Below, one piece after another: positions 16,628-24,208 of a stretch of 37,213 bases of DNA. A model generated the notes under the pieces. That model ran no database searches. It was not told where the DNA came from and saw only the letters and a program-made list of their open reading frames with translations. This DNA comes from Chitinophagaceae bacterium. Its GTDB lineage: Bacteria; Bacteroidota; Bacteroidia; Cytophagales; Cytophagaceae. Made by a program: the position numbers and the translations under genes. The DNA is taken from positions 1 to 37,213 of the forward strand of contig JAQBNS010000027.1 of assembly GCA_028288405.1 (NCBI GenBank), in the 5' to 3' direction. Position 1 is the stretch's first letter. The number at the start of each line of letters is the position of its first letter.

Positions 16628-18308
16628 TACCAAATCGGCTATACCGTTTTTTACGGATGATGTACAATGCTATTCCAATGGCCACAACAAGTAAAGCCGG
16701 AACGACGAGGTTGAGAACCTGCCAGTACAAACGTTCTTCTTGCGCTTTAAATTTATTCAAAGGACGTAAGACTATGTCTTTTCCTCTTACCATAATCAGT
16801 GGTTGTCCTGTCAAATAATCTAATGTATTCAATAAGAAATCACTGTTAGAAAATTGTGCTCTGGTATATTTATCATAACCCAAAGGTAAAGGTTGTTTAG
16901 AAGAAGGATCCCAATCGTTGATCATCATGTCTCCATCTGCAACCACTGCTACTTTGCCAGGCTTCACAGCATCCTGAAGTACACTCACTCCTGTTATTGG
17001 AGAAGGACGGTTCTTATAGAGAGAAGTGAACTTCCCTTCCATTAAAGCCGCAATGATTAGTCCTCCTTGATTGTAATTCTCCGGTGTAGCATTTTTGCGT
17101 AGTGCATCTAAATCTATTTGCAAAGGAGCTGCTACTGTACGCGCATTCGAAGAAGAAAAAATCAAAGGATATTTATTTACTCCGGATGTTTTTACGGTAT
17201 CGATGTAAGAAGAAAACTTACCATACACCGCATCCAGATTTTTAACAATGGGATGAGTAGAAAAATTATAGAACAAGGGGAAGTATGGAAAATTCAGTAA
17301 TTGAGTCTCTCCGTTCATACCCGTTTGCACAGGAATGACACCACATTGCAAGTCCTGAACTAAGCCGGTATTGACACGCACACCATACTTAAATAACTGA
17401 TCGTCCAAATTGACATCACGAATAACAGCATATGTTTCTCCGTTTTTCAAACTATCCTGACGCACTTCTAATGGATCAACGAGGTATAACAGACTACCAC
17501 CCTTCATCAGGTATTGATCCAATACGAATTTTTCATGTTCCGTAAATTTCGATTTCGGCTGCGCCACGACTACCGCTTTGAAACGAGACAAGGCCGTATC
17601 TTTACTCAGGTTGATGCGCTGAATAGAATAGTAATTTCCAATGGTACGAATAAAAGAAGAAGTTTCGTGTTCATCCAATTCTCCATGTCCTTCTACAAAG
17701 GCGATGTCCACAAAATCTTCCGAAGAAAGTTTACGCAAGGCCTGAAGCAAATCAAACTCTACACTTTCCACCGCCTGGTTTAAATACGTTGACGGATCTG
17801 AGAAGCGTACACCTTTAATAAACTGTACAGGAACTTCTCTTTCCTTGTAAGTCATGATGGCACCCGGGAAGATACGCACTTGCTCTTTCTTGCCGCCTTC
17901 TTCTTTGAGATACACCATAGGTTGCACACCTTTCTGCATCAGCATACTCATCTGACGTTCGCGAATAGACTCATCCGTTTCCGCAGAAGGATCTACAAAA
18001 CGATAGGTCAACTCACTACCCGTGTATACTTTAAATTGTTCCAACTTATCCTCGATGGCGCGGCGTAACCGTTCGTAATCAGGATCCAGTTTGCCTGACA
18101 AATAAATCTCTACTGTGATCGGATCATCCAGTTTGGATAACATTTCTTTCGCTTGAGGAGAAACAGAATAACGTTTGTCTTCTGTAAAGTCAAGACGGAA
18201 GAAATAAATAGCGACGAAGGCATTCAGTAATAAAACGATTCCGAAGATCAAAGAGAACTCCAGGATGTCTAAAGACTTTTTACGGCGAGGGAAATGTAAT
18301 TCTACCAT
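16614..18308 (-). CDS. gldG: Gliding motility-associated ABC transporter substrate-binding protein GldG
   Basis: 564 residues from the ATG at 18308 (MVELHFPRRKKS); the open frame continues further upstream inside gldF but those residues do not resemble the family. One N-terminal membrane segment (about 17-37, ILEFSLIFGIVLLLNAFVAIYFF), a large periplasmic region (GldG/ABC_transp_aux type: DPITVEIYLSGKLDPDYERL, FVEGHGELDEHETSSF, LMKGGSLLYLVDPLE, KVAVVADGDMMIND), and a C-terminal membrane segment (about 535-555, LVVPALLVVAIGIALYIIR). It overlaps gldF by 7 nt. In Flavobacterium johnsoniae GldA/F/G are described as an ABC complex affecting gliding; homologues occur in non-gliders, so motility here is not proven. 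Confidence 0.88.
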   Translation of the reverse strand: MVELHFPRRKKSLDILEFSLIFGIVLLLNAFVAIYFFRLDFTEDKRYSVSPQAKEMLSKLDDPITVEIYLSGKLDPDYERLRRAIEDKLEQFKVYTGSELTYRFVDPSAETDESIRERQMSMLMQKGVQPMVYLKEEGGKKEQVRIFPGAIMTYKEREVPVQFIKGVRFSDPSTYLNQAVESVEFDLLQALRKLSSEDFVDIAFVEGHGELDEHETSSFIRTIGNYYSIQRINLSKDTALSRFKAVVVAQPKSKFTEHEKFVLDQYLMKGGSLLYLVDPLEVRQDSLKNGETYAVIRDVNLDDQLFKYGVRVNTGLVQDLQCGVIPVQTGMNGETQLLNFPYFPLFYNFSTHPIVKNLDAVYGKFSSYIDTVKTSGVNKYPLIFSSSNARTVAAPLQIDLDALRKNATPENYNQGGLIIAALMEGKFTSLYKNRPSPITGVSVLQDAVKPGKVAVVADGDMMINDWDPSSKQPLPLGYDKYTRAQFSNSDFLLNTLDYLTGQPLIMVRGKDIVLRPLNKFKAQEERLYWQVLNLVVPALLVVAIGIALYIIRKKRYSRFGNGSN

Positions 18309-19030
18309 TGTCTGCTCCCCAATTTTAATTTGCTTAATGAAAGCATGACCACAATAACACTCAAGCAATACGTAATATTTCTGGCATCGGCGACTCCTTT
18401 GCTCAATGCTCTGTAATGATAATCCAAACTGAATAAGTCGATCAGGTAACCGGCATTGTCCCACAGAGACAACAAAGCCAACCGATGCACACCATCGTAC
18501 ATCACGTAACAAAGAATCAAAGAGGTAATAAAAGACACAATCTGATTGGTAGATAACAAAGAGCAGAAAATACCTACTGAAACAAACACCGCCCCTACTA
18601 ATAACAAACCAATGTATGAACTAAACACAGCAGCTGTATCAATATTACCTACCGGATTACCCAAACTATAAACAGAATAATAATAAATCAACGTCGGCAA
18701 TAAGGCGAATACAACAAGCAGCAAACCTGCCAGGTATTTACCAATGATTAAATCCCAATCTGTAATGGGTTTGGTCAACAACAGTTCCAATGTACCGTCC
18801 TTCTTTTCTTCTGCGAAAGAACGCATGGTAATAGCCGGAATTAAAAACAAAAACGCAATGGGTCCAAAGGAAAACAAACTATCCAGTTCAGCAAATCCAT
18901 AATCCAATACACTGCTTTCAGGAAATACCCAGGTATATAAACCGATAAAGGTTAGAAACACCAGAATCACCAGGTAAGCGATCAGGGCGTGGATGAAATG
19001 AAAAAACTCTTTCTTTAATATGGCTAACAT
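18302..19030 (-). CDS. gldF: Gliding motility-associated ABC transporter permease GldF
   Basis: 242 residues with about six membrane segments. The ABC-2-type permease signature is clear: FLIPAITMRSFAEEKKDGTLELLLTKPITDWDLIIGKYLAG (residues about 61-101), then LLLVVFALLPTLIYYYSVY, SYIGLLLVGAVFVSVGIFCSLL and a C-terminal segment near YCLSVIVVMLSLSKL. It begins 6 nt after the gldA stop and ends inside the start of gldG, so gldA-gldF-gldG is one transcription unit. As a permease without its own ATPase domain, it needs the adjacent GldA. Confidence 0.9.
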   Translation of the reverse strand: MLAILKKEFFHFIHALIAYLVILVFLTFIGLYTWVFPESSVLDYGFAELDSLFSFGPIAFLFLIPAITMRSFAEEKKDGTLELLLTKPITDWDLIIGKYLAGLLLVVFALLPTLIYYYSVYSLGNPVGNIDTAAVFSSYIGLLLVGAVFVSVGIFCSLLSTNQIVSFITSLILCYVMYDGVHRLALLSLWDNAGYLIDLFSLDYHYRALSKGVADARNITYCLSVIVVMLSLSKLKLGSRQW

Positions 19031-19036
19031 AATGCT

Positions 19037-19948
19037 CTAACTATTCGATGTCAACATTCGGAAGATGCTCTCCAAATTTTGTTCTATTTGTTTCATTTCA
19101 GCCAGCTGAAGATGATGTTCACTCGCATAACGCATAACAGCTTCCTGCAAAGGAGTACCCGGTTGATAAAATAACATCACCGCCCCATCGGGCTGCAGTT
19201 GCATGGAAGAAATACCAGGAATGGATTTTAAAGAAGTAATGTCTATCGTTGAATTGAAACGTACATACAAACAAGCCACTTCATTCAATTTCAACAATTC
19301 TTTCACAGAAGAGTTGGCAACCAGTTTACCTTTATTGATGATGACCACCTGATCACAAATGGCTTCCACTTCCTGCAAAATATGAGAAGAAAAAATAACG
19401 GTCTTGTCTTTTCCCAATTCTTTAATCAGCTTTCTGATCTCTATGATTTGATTCGGATCAAGTCCGGTGGTCGGTTCATCCAAAATCAATACTTCAGGAT
19501 CATGCAACAAGGTTTGTGCAATACCTACTCTTTGGCGATACCCTTTAGATAATGCGCCTATCTTTTTATTTTGTTCGGTCGTTAAACCACAGATACCTAC
19601 TACTTGTTTAACACGCGTTGCAGAATTACTTCCTAACTGATGCAAAGAAGCGATAAACAACAAGTACTCGTGTACATACATGTCGAGGTATAAAGGATTA
19701 TGCTCAGGGAGATACCCAATTCTGCGTTTGACTTCCAGTGGATGTTCCACTACGTCATAGCCGCATACGGTAATTGTACCGGAGGTTGGAGGAATAAAAC
19801 TGGTCGCGATTTTCATCGTCGTCGATTTACCGGCGCCATTAGGACCCAGAAAACCGGTGATTTTGCCTTTGACCGCAGAAAACGAAATGTGATCTACAGC
19901 CACCTGCTGACCAAAAACTTTTGTTAACTCTTTTACCTCTACGGACAC
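19037..19948 (-). CDS. gldA: Gliding motility-associated ABC transporter ATP-binding subunit GldA
   Basis: 303 residues. Walker A GPNGAGKST at residues 35-43, Q-loop region YLPEHNPLY, signature LSKGYRQRVGIAQTLLHDP, Walker B VLILDEPTTGLDP and switch His in VIFSSHILQEVEAICDQ. After the NBD (about 1-215) a C-terminal regulatory beta-alpha region (about 220-303) ends in IEQNLESIFRMLTS, typical of ABC-2 exporters and GldA. It is first gene of the minus-strand gld cluster. In F. johnsoniae gldA is at a separate locus from gldFG; here the three are contiguous. Confidence 0.9.
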   Translation of the reverse strand: MSVEVKELTKVFGQQVAVDHISFSAVKGKITGFLGPNGAGKSTTMKIATSFIPPTSGTITVCGYDVVEHPLEVKRRIGYLPEHNPLYLDMYVHEYLLFIASLHQLGSNSATRVKQVVGICGLTTEQNKKIGALSKGYRQRVGIAQTLLHDPEVLILDEPTTGLDPNQIIEIRKLIKELGKDKTVIFSSHILQEVEAICDQVVIINKGKLVANSSVKELLKLNEVACLYVRFNSTIDITSLKSIPGISSMQLQPDGAVMLFYQPGTPLQEAVMRYASEHHLQLAEMKQIEQNLESIFRMLTSNS

Positions 19949-20085
19949 GTTGGGAGTATTTATTTCTTAACACAAAAGTGCGTATTAAAATTGAAAAAAT
20001 CATTCTATAAACGCAGAATAATACGTAAAATTGCAAGCTGCTTTGTTACCAACCTCATATTTATCAACACCTTAACATTCGTTCA

Positions 20086-20805
20086 ATGAAAACAATTAAA
20101 CAAATCATCTTTGGTACTGCCCTTTTAACTGCGGTAGCATTTACTTCCTCTTGCAAAAAAACAGCTGATCCGGGACCCGCAGGCACAAATGGTACCAACG
20201 GAACAAATGGCAATGCTTATCCTTATAAACAAGCAGGGACAACTTTAAACCTAACTGGAAACTTTTATTCAGACGATGCTTCTTTTGACAATCTGATCAG
20301 CATGCCATTCTTCTCTACTTTAGAGGAAAACCATGTAGAAGTTTCAGCACCTGTTCTAAGAAATGGAACAGCCAGAACATCGCTTATTGTTGACAACAAC
20401 AACTTCTACATTACAAGATACGATAGCTTAGGCAATTCCAACTTGTCTTTTAGTATCTACTACGACGGCGGTAACGATGAAACATATGTAAATGACTTTT
20501 ACTTTAATGTAAAAACCAATATTACTGAAACCAGTTACAAAAAAGTCTATACCACAAACGGCGGTGGTGGCTTTAGAACAAGTGGACCTTATGATAACGA
20601 AACTAGCTTAAGTGAAGACGATATGAATAATGATGGCAATTCATTTAGCATCTCTAACTGGAGCTATAATTCTACAACTAAAGTATTAAGTTTTGATTAT
20701 TCTGGTACACTTACCGGAGCTTACAACTCTACTGGAAGTAGCCTGACCGTTTCAGGAGCAGTGAAAGCGAATTTAAAAGATGAATCACTGAGAATAGCTC
20801 AGTAG
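20086..20805 (+). CDS. Lipoprotein with short collagen-like stretch
   Basis: 239 residues. The signal peptide ends in a lipobox with Cys23 (AFTSSCKK), so the mature protein should be lipidated. Residues 29-43 contain five Gly spaced exactly by three (G30, G33, G36, G39, G42; PGPAGTNGTNGTNG), a minimal collagen-like linker. The rest is Asn/Ser/Thr-rich and beta-prone (NLTGNFYSDDASFDN, SFSIYYDGGND, ISNWSYNSTTKVLSFDYSG) without a family I recognise. Similar collagen-triplet lipoproteins are common in Bacteroidota and their function is unknown. It is monocistronic, divergent from gldA and followed by a terminator. Confidence 0.8.
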   Translation: MKTIKQIIFGTALLTAVAFTSSCKKTADPGPAGTNGTNGTNGNAYPYKQAGTTLNLTGNFYSDDASFDNLISMPFFSTLEENHVEVSAPVLRNGTARTSLIVDNNNFYITRYDSLGNSNLSFSIYYDGGNDETYVNDFYFNVKTNITETSYKKVYTTNGGGGFRTSGPYDNETSLSEDDMNNDGNSFSISNWSYNSTTKVLSFDYSGTLTGAYNSTGSSLTVSGAVKANLKDESLRIAQ

Positions 20806-20820
20806 AAAATTTTCTTCTGC

Positions 20821-20858
20821 AATAAAAAAGGCATGCTCTTCAGTATGCCTTTTTTATT
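20821..20858. terminator. Bidirectional rho-independent terminator
   Basis: A perfect 14-bp stem (20821-20834 with 20845-20858) has a 10-nt loop; GGCAT/ATGCC forms the GC part, with A6/T6 tracts in the arms. It separates the lipoprotein gene from the convergent membrane-protein gene. Confidence 0.9.
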
Positions 20859-20875
20859 GTATTGATTTCTATAAA

Positions 20876-21463
20876 CTAAAAAAAATCTTTCGACAAGAAA
20901 AAAACATCGATCAGTAAAGTCAGTAAACAAACGATGATTCCTTTTTTCTCTATGGCATCGTATTGATCCCATAAATTTTCATAGTATACCAGAGTAGCTA
21001 AAGTAAATGTAGAACCGAATAAAATAATCATCTCTACATTTTCCCGCGTAGCAAAAGGGAAATACAAAGTCACATTCATTACCAGAAACAAAGCAGCAAT
21101 AAACGTCAGCATTTCAAAGCTCTTTGTTTTCACCATCTGCTTCACCGCAAAAAACATCATTCCTAAACCCAACATTCCTCTGACACCAATACGAGCAGAA
21201 TAAAGTGGTGCTTCATTTTTCAAATAAATGTCTGCTAACAAAGCCACTGCTAATAAGAGAAGAGCGAGCGATTTCCTGGTGAATGAAAAGAAGTAGGTAT
21301 AATAGCCGATCAGGATCAATAAAAAGAGATAAGAAGCGGTAAACAGCCAGTAGCTATCCACTTCTTTCTTTACTATAAAACCTAACAACTGAGGGACAAT
21401 CGCTCCTGCAATCAAGAGCGTTTCTATACGATTATCAGAAGAAGCGGAAGGCAACTGTTTCAT
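20876..21463 (-). CDS. Polytopic membrane protein of unknown function
   Basis: 195 residues with about seven hydrophobic segments, for example LLIAGAIVPQLLGFIV, LFTASYLFLLILIGYYTYFF, SLALLLLAVALLADIYL, MLTFIAALFLVMNVTLYF and GIIVCLLTLLIDVFFL. I do not recognise the family. Its ATG overlaps the stop of the TlpA-like gene as ATGA (21460-21463), which implies translational coupling and perhaps joint function in the envelope. It is the last gene of the alaS-gatB-tlpA run, facing the terminator at 20821. Confidence 0.7.
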   Translation of the reverse strand: MKQLPSASSDNRIETLLIAGAIVPQLLGFIVKKEVDSYWLFTASYLFLLILIGYYTYFFSFTRKSLALLLLAVALLADIYLKNEAPLYSARIGVRGMLGLGMMFFAVKQMVKTKSFEMLTFIAALFLVMNVTLYFPFATRENVEMIILFGSTFTLATLVYYENLWDQYDAIEKKGIIVCLLTLLIDVFFLSKDFF

Positions 21464-22626
21464 TTTAATAATCCATCCAGTTTAGTCATCAATTCTTCAC
21501 CTCTTAGATTTTTTGCCACTATAATTCCATTAGGATCAACAATAACCGTTGCCGGTATGCCTTCTATGCCGTACATAGTCACCACCGGTGAATTCCATTG
21601 CATCAAATCCGATACATGCAACCAGGTCAAACCATCTTTTTCAATGGCACCGTTCCACGCATCTTCACTACCATCCAACGATACGCCTAAAATTTCAAAA
21701 TTCTTGTCTTTAAACTTCTCGTACAACTTGACCATATTAGGACTCTCTGCTCTGCAAGGTCCACACCAGGAAGCCCAGAAATCAATCAATACGTATTTAC
21801 CTTTTAAAGAAGACAATGCAACAGACTTACCACTTCTATCATTCAAGGTGAAGTTAGGTGCTTGTTTTCCTATCGCTGCTTTTCCCTGAGCATCTTTCGC
21901 TGCCTGCTCGTCTTTATAGGCTTTCATGCGACTGATTTCACCAACAAACAAACGCGAATACTTACTATCCGGCATTTCATTCTTAATGCGATCGGCCAAT
22001 TTATATACGTAATCAAATTCTTTTTCAATGCGAAGATAACCCGTCATTGTATACACGGCAAAAGAAGGCATGATCGAATCAATATAAGACTTAATAAAAG
22101 CATCCGATTTGTTCTGCATATCTTCCAACAACGTCAGGTAATAAGTTGCCGAGTCTTCTGTTGAAGGAGACTGCATATAGCCTTTATACTTTTTCACCCA
22201 TTCTTCTTCATGAATGAGAACAGTGGAAAGTTTACGCTGAAAATCATAATACTCATTGTTTACTTTAGAATCCGCCGATTTAAAAGTTTTAATCATGTCT
22301 TTCAAATTGCCTTCTATGGTAATTGTTTTTCCTGGCTCTATAATAATAATCGCATAATTATTAGCAGTATCCAGCACACGGTAGTAATCTGGTTCCATAC
22401 TAGTGATGGAAAAAGTCGTACTGCCTTTATAGTTTTGCAGACTGTCAACTGTAAACCAGGATTTGTCTCTTAGTTGTTGCACGACTAATTTACCTCCCGC
22501 TGTACCTGTTAACTTTAAAGTAAGTGTAGACGGACCTGCTGCTTCTTCTTTCTCTTTGTCAGAAGAACAGGCAACCAATAAACAACCTAGAAAAAGGAGG
22601 AGTGATGACTTAATCAGTTTATTCAT
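21460..22626 (-). CDS. TlpA-like thioredoxin lipoprotein (DUF4369/AhpC-TSA)
   Basis: 388 residues. Lipoprotein signal with LVAC, lipidated Cys20. The N-terminal domain (about 35-135) resembles DUF4369 (TLKLTGTAGGKLVVQQL, DTANNYAIIIIEPGKTITIEGN). A helical linker (about 140-240) leads to a TlpA/ResA-type thioredoxin domain (about 250-388) with APNFTLNDRSGK, WASWCGPCRAESPNM (CGPC at 288-291), and the cis-Pro region GIPATVIVDPNG. It likely acts as a membrane-tethered extracytoplasmic disulfide reductase or oxidoreductase; the substrate is unknown. It begins 7 nt after gatB. Confidence 0.9.
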   Translation of the reverse strand: MNKLIKSSLLLFLGCLLVACSSDKEKEEAAGPSTLTLKLTGTAGGKLVVQQLRDKSWFTVDSLQNYKGSTTFSITSMEPDYYRVLDTANNYAIIIIEPGKTITIEGNLKDMIKTFKSADSKVNNEYYDFQRKLSTVLIHEEEWVKKYKGYMQSPSTEDSATYYLTLLEDMQNKSDAFIKSYIDSIMPSFAVYTMTGYLRIEKEFDYVYKLADRIKNEMPDSKYSRLFVGEISRMKAYKDEQAAKDAQGKAAIGKQAPNFTLNDRSGKSVALSSLKGKYVLIDFWASWCGPCRAESPNMVKLYEKFKDKNFEILGVSLDGSEDAWNGAIEKDGLTWLHVSDLMQWNSPVVTMYGIEGIPATVIVDPNGIIVAKNLRGEELMTKLDGLLK

Positions 22627-22633
22627 CTCTTAA

Positions 22634-24097
22634 TTAATTATCGAGAAATTTATTCAAAAGAGCAGTCGTGACTTTAGGATCTGCTTTGCCTTTGCTGGCT
22701 TTCATTACTTCACCTACGAACAAGCCCATCAAACCTTTCTTACCGTTTTTGTATTCCGTTACTTTCTCAGGATACTTCGCCAATACTTCCTGTACAATAG
22801 GCTCCAATTGACCGCTGTCGCTTTCCTGAATCAGGTTTAATTCTTCAGCGATCTTCAAAGGAGAACGACCGTCTGCTTTCAATAACTCCGGGAATATTTT
22901 TTGACTGGCTACCGAATAGTTGACCTTACCTGAATCAATCAAAGCAATCAAATCAGAAAGTTCAGCCGTTTTAATCGGGAACTCATTCATGTGCAGCGTC
23001 AATTCATTCAGGTATGATTTCACCGAACCCATTACCCAGTTCGAAGCCGCCTTGTAATTTTTTGTCTTCGCGCACAAATCATCAAAATACAATGCCAACT
23101 CTTTGGTGTCTGTCAATACAGAAATATCATAGTCAGACAACGAATATTCTTTATGGAATCGCGCGTATAATTCTTCCGGCAAAGCTGGCATTGTAGAACG
23201 AATATCACTCAACCATTGATCGCTGATGTGTAAAGGCTGCAAATCAGGTTCCGGGAAATAACGGTAATCGTTCAACTCTTCTTTTGTACGCATACCGTGT
23301 GTCGTACCATTCTCTGCATCGAACTGACGTGTCTCAGAGAAAATAGTTTCACCTTTCTCCAGCATTTCTATTTGACGCTCGATTTCAAAATCAATGGCAC
23401 GTTGTACGTTACGCATCGAGTTCATATTTTTCACTTCGACCTTCTTACCGTATTCCTTCGCTCCTTTCAACATTACGGATATGTTGGCATCGCAGCGCAT
23501 GGAACCTTCTTCCATGTTACCATCGCAAACCTCAAGGTAACGTACCAGCTTTCTCAACTCCGTCATTAAAGCAAATGCTTCATCAGAAGTACGAAGATCC
23601 GGTTCTGTTACAATCTCGATCAAAGGAACACCGGCACGGTTGTAATCCACCAGCGTATCTACCTCACCTGCCAAGTGCATGTTCTTACCTGCATCGTCTT
23701 CCATGTGGATACGATTGAGCGTAATTCTTTTTTCCTGCCCGTCTTTTAACTTGATGTCTACATAACCACCTTTGCAAATCGGTGCTTTGTCCTGAGTCGT
23801 TTGAAACCCTTTTGGAAGATCGGGATAAAAATAATTTTTACGGTCAAAGAAATTCACGCGATTGATTTCGCAGTGACAAGCCAATCCCATTTTTATCGCA
23901 TACTCTACGACTTTCTTATTCAAACGTGGCAGAATACCCGGATGTGCCAATGTGATTACACTGACATTTGTATTGGGCAAACTTCCGAATTCCGTAGAGT
24001 CCGGAGCAAATATTTTGCTTTGCGTCGATAACTGCGCATGTACTTCCAAACCGATTACGGGTTGGTACTTGTCTAAAATTTCTTTACTGAGTGCCAT
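22634..24097 (-). CDS. gatB: Asp/Glu-tRNA(Asn/Gln) amidotransferase subunit B
   Basis: 487 residues, full length. GatB catalytic domain: YQPVIGLEVHAQLSTQSKIF, a zinc-site region, NYFYPDLPKGFQTTQ, HMEDDAGKNMH, DYNRAGVPLIEIVTEPD, GSMRCDANIS, YRYFPEPDLQPL. A helical linker and C-terminal YqeY-like tRNA-binding domain (about 340-487) follow, with KGLMGLFVGEVMKASKGKADP. Together with GatA and GatC (not in this window) it converts misacylated Glu-tRNA(Gln) or Asp-tRNA(Asn) to the amide form. It is separated from alaS by 111 nt containing an inverted repeat but no clear terminator. Confidence 0.96.
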   Translation of the reverse strand: MALSKEILDKYQPVIGLEVHAQLSTQSKIFAPDSTEFGSLPNTNVSVITLAHPGILPRLNKKVVEYAIKMGLACHCEINRVNFFDRKNYFYPDLPKGFQTTQDKAPICKGGYVDIKLKDGQEKRITLNRIHMEDDAGKNMHLAGEVDTLVDYNRAGVPLIEIVTEPDLRTSDEAFALMTELRKLVRYLEVCDGNMEEGSMRCDANISVMLKGAKEYGKKVEVKNMNSMRNVQRAIDFEIERQIEMLEKGETIFSETRQFDAENGTTHGMRTKEELNDYRYFPEPDLQPLHISDQWLSDIRSTMPALPEELYARFHKEYSLSDYDISVLTDTKELALYFDDLCAKTKNYKAASNWVMGSVKSYLNELTLHMNEFPIKTAELSDLIALIDSGKVNYSVASQKIFPELLKADGRSPLKIAEELNLIQESDSGQLEPIVQEVLAKYPEKVTEYKNGKKGLMGLFVGEVMKASKGKADPKVTTALLNKFLDN

Positions 24098-24145
24098 ACT
24101 TATGGTTGTAATGATTCAATATTTATCGTTTGAGTGAAGGGTTAA

Positions 24146-24203
24146 TGGTGAAGAGTGAATAATGCTTAATAAGGAATTACCATTCACACTTCACTCTTCA
24201 CCA
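24146..24203. repeat. 14-bp inverted repeat of GTGAAGA words between alaS and gatB
   Basis: TGGTGAAGAGTGAA (24146-24159) pairs exactly with TTCACTCTTCACCA (24190-24203). Additional copies of the word flank both arms (GAGTGAAGG at 24132-24140, TTCACACTTCACT nearby). The same word makes up the repeat at 33556-33612. Confidence 0.85.
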
Positions 24204-24208
24204 AATTT

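Noticed and set aside
18309-18512. N-terminal extension of gldG
   Set aside because: It overlaps gldF coding sequence and adds residues unlike GldG; the ATG at 18308 gives the expected membrane-anchored N-terminus.
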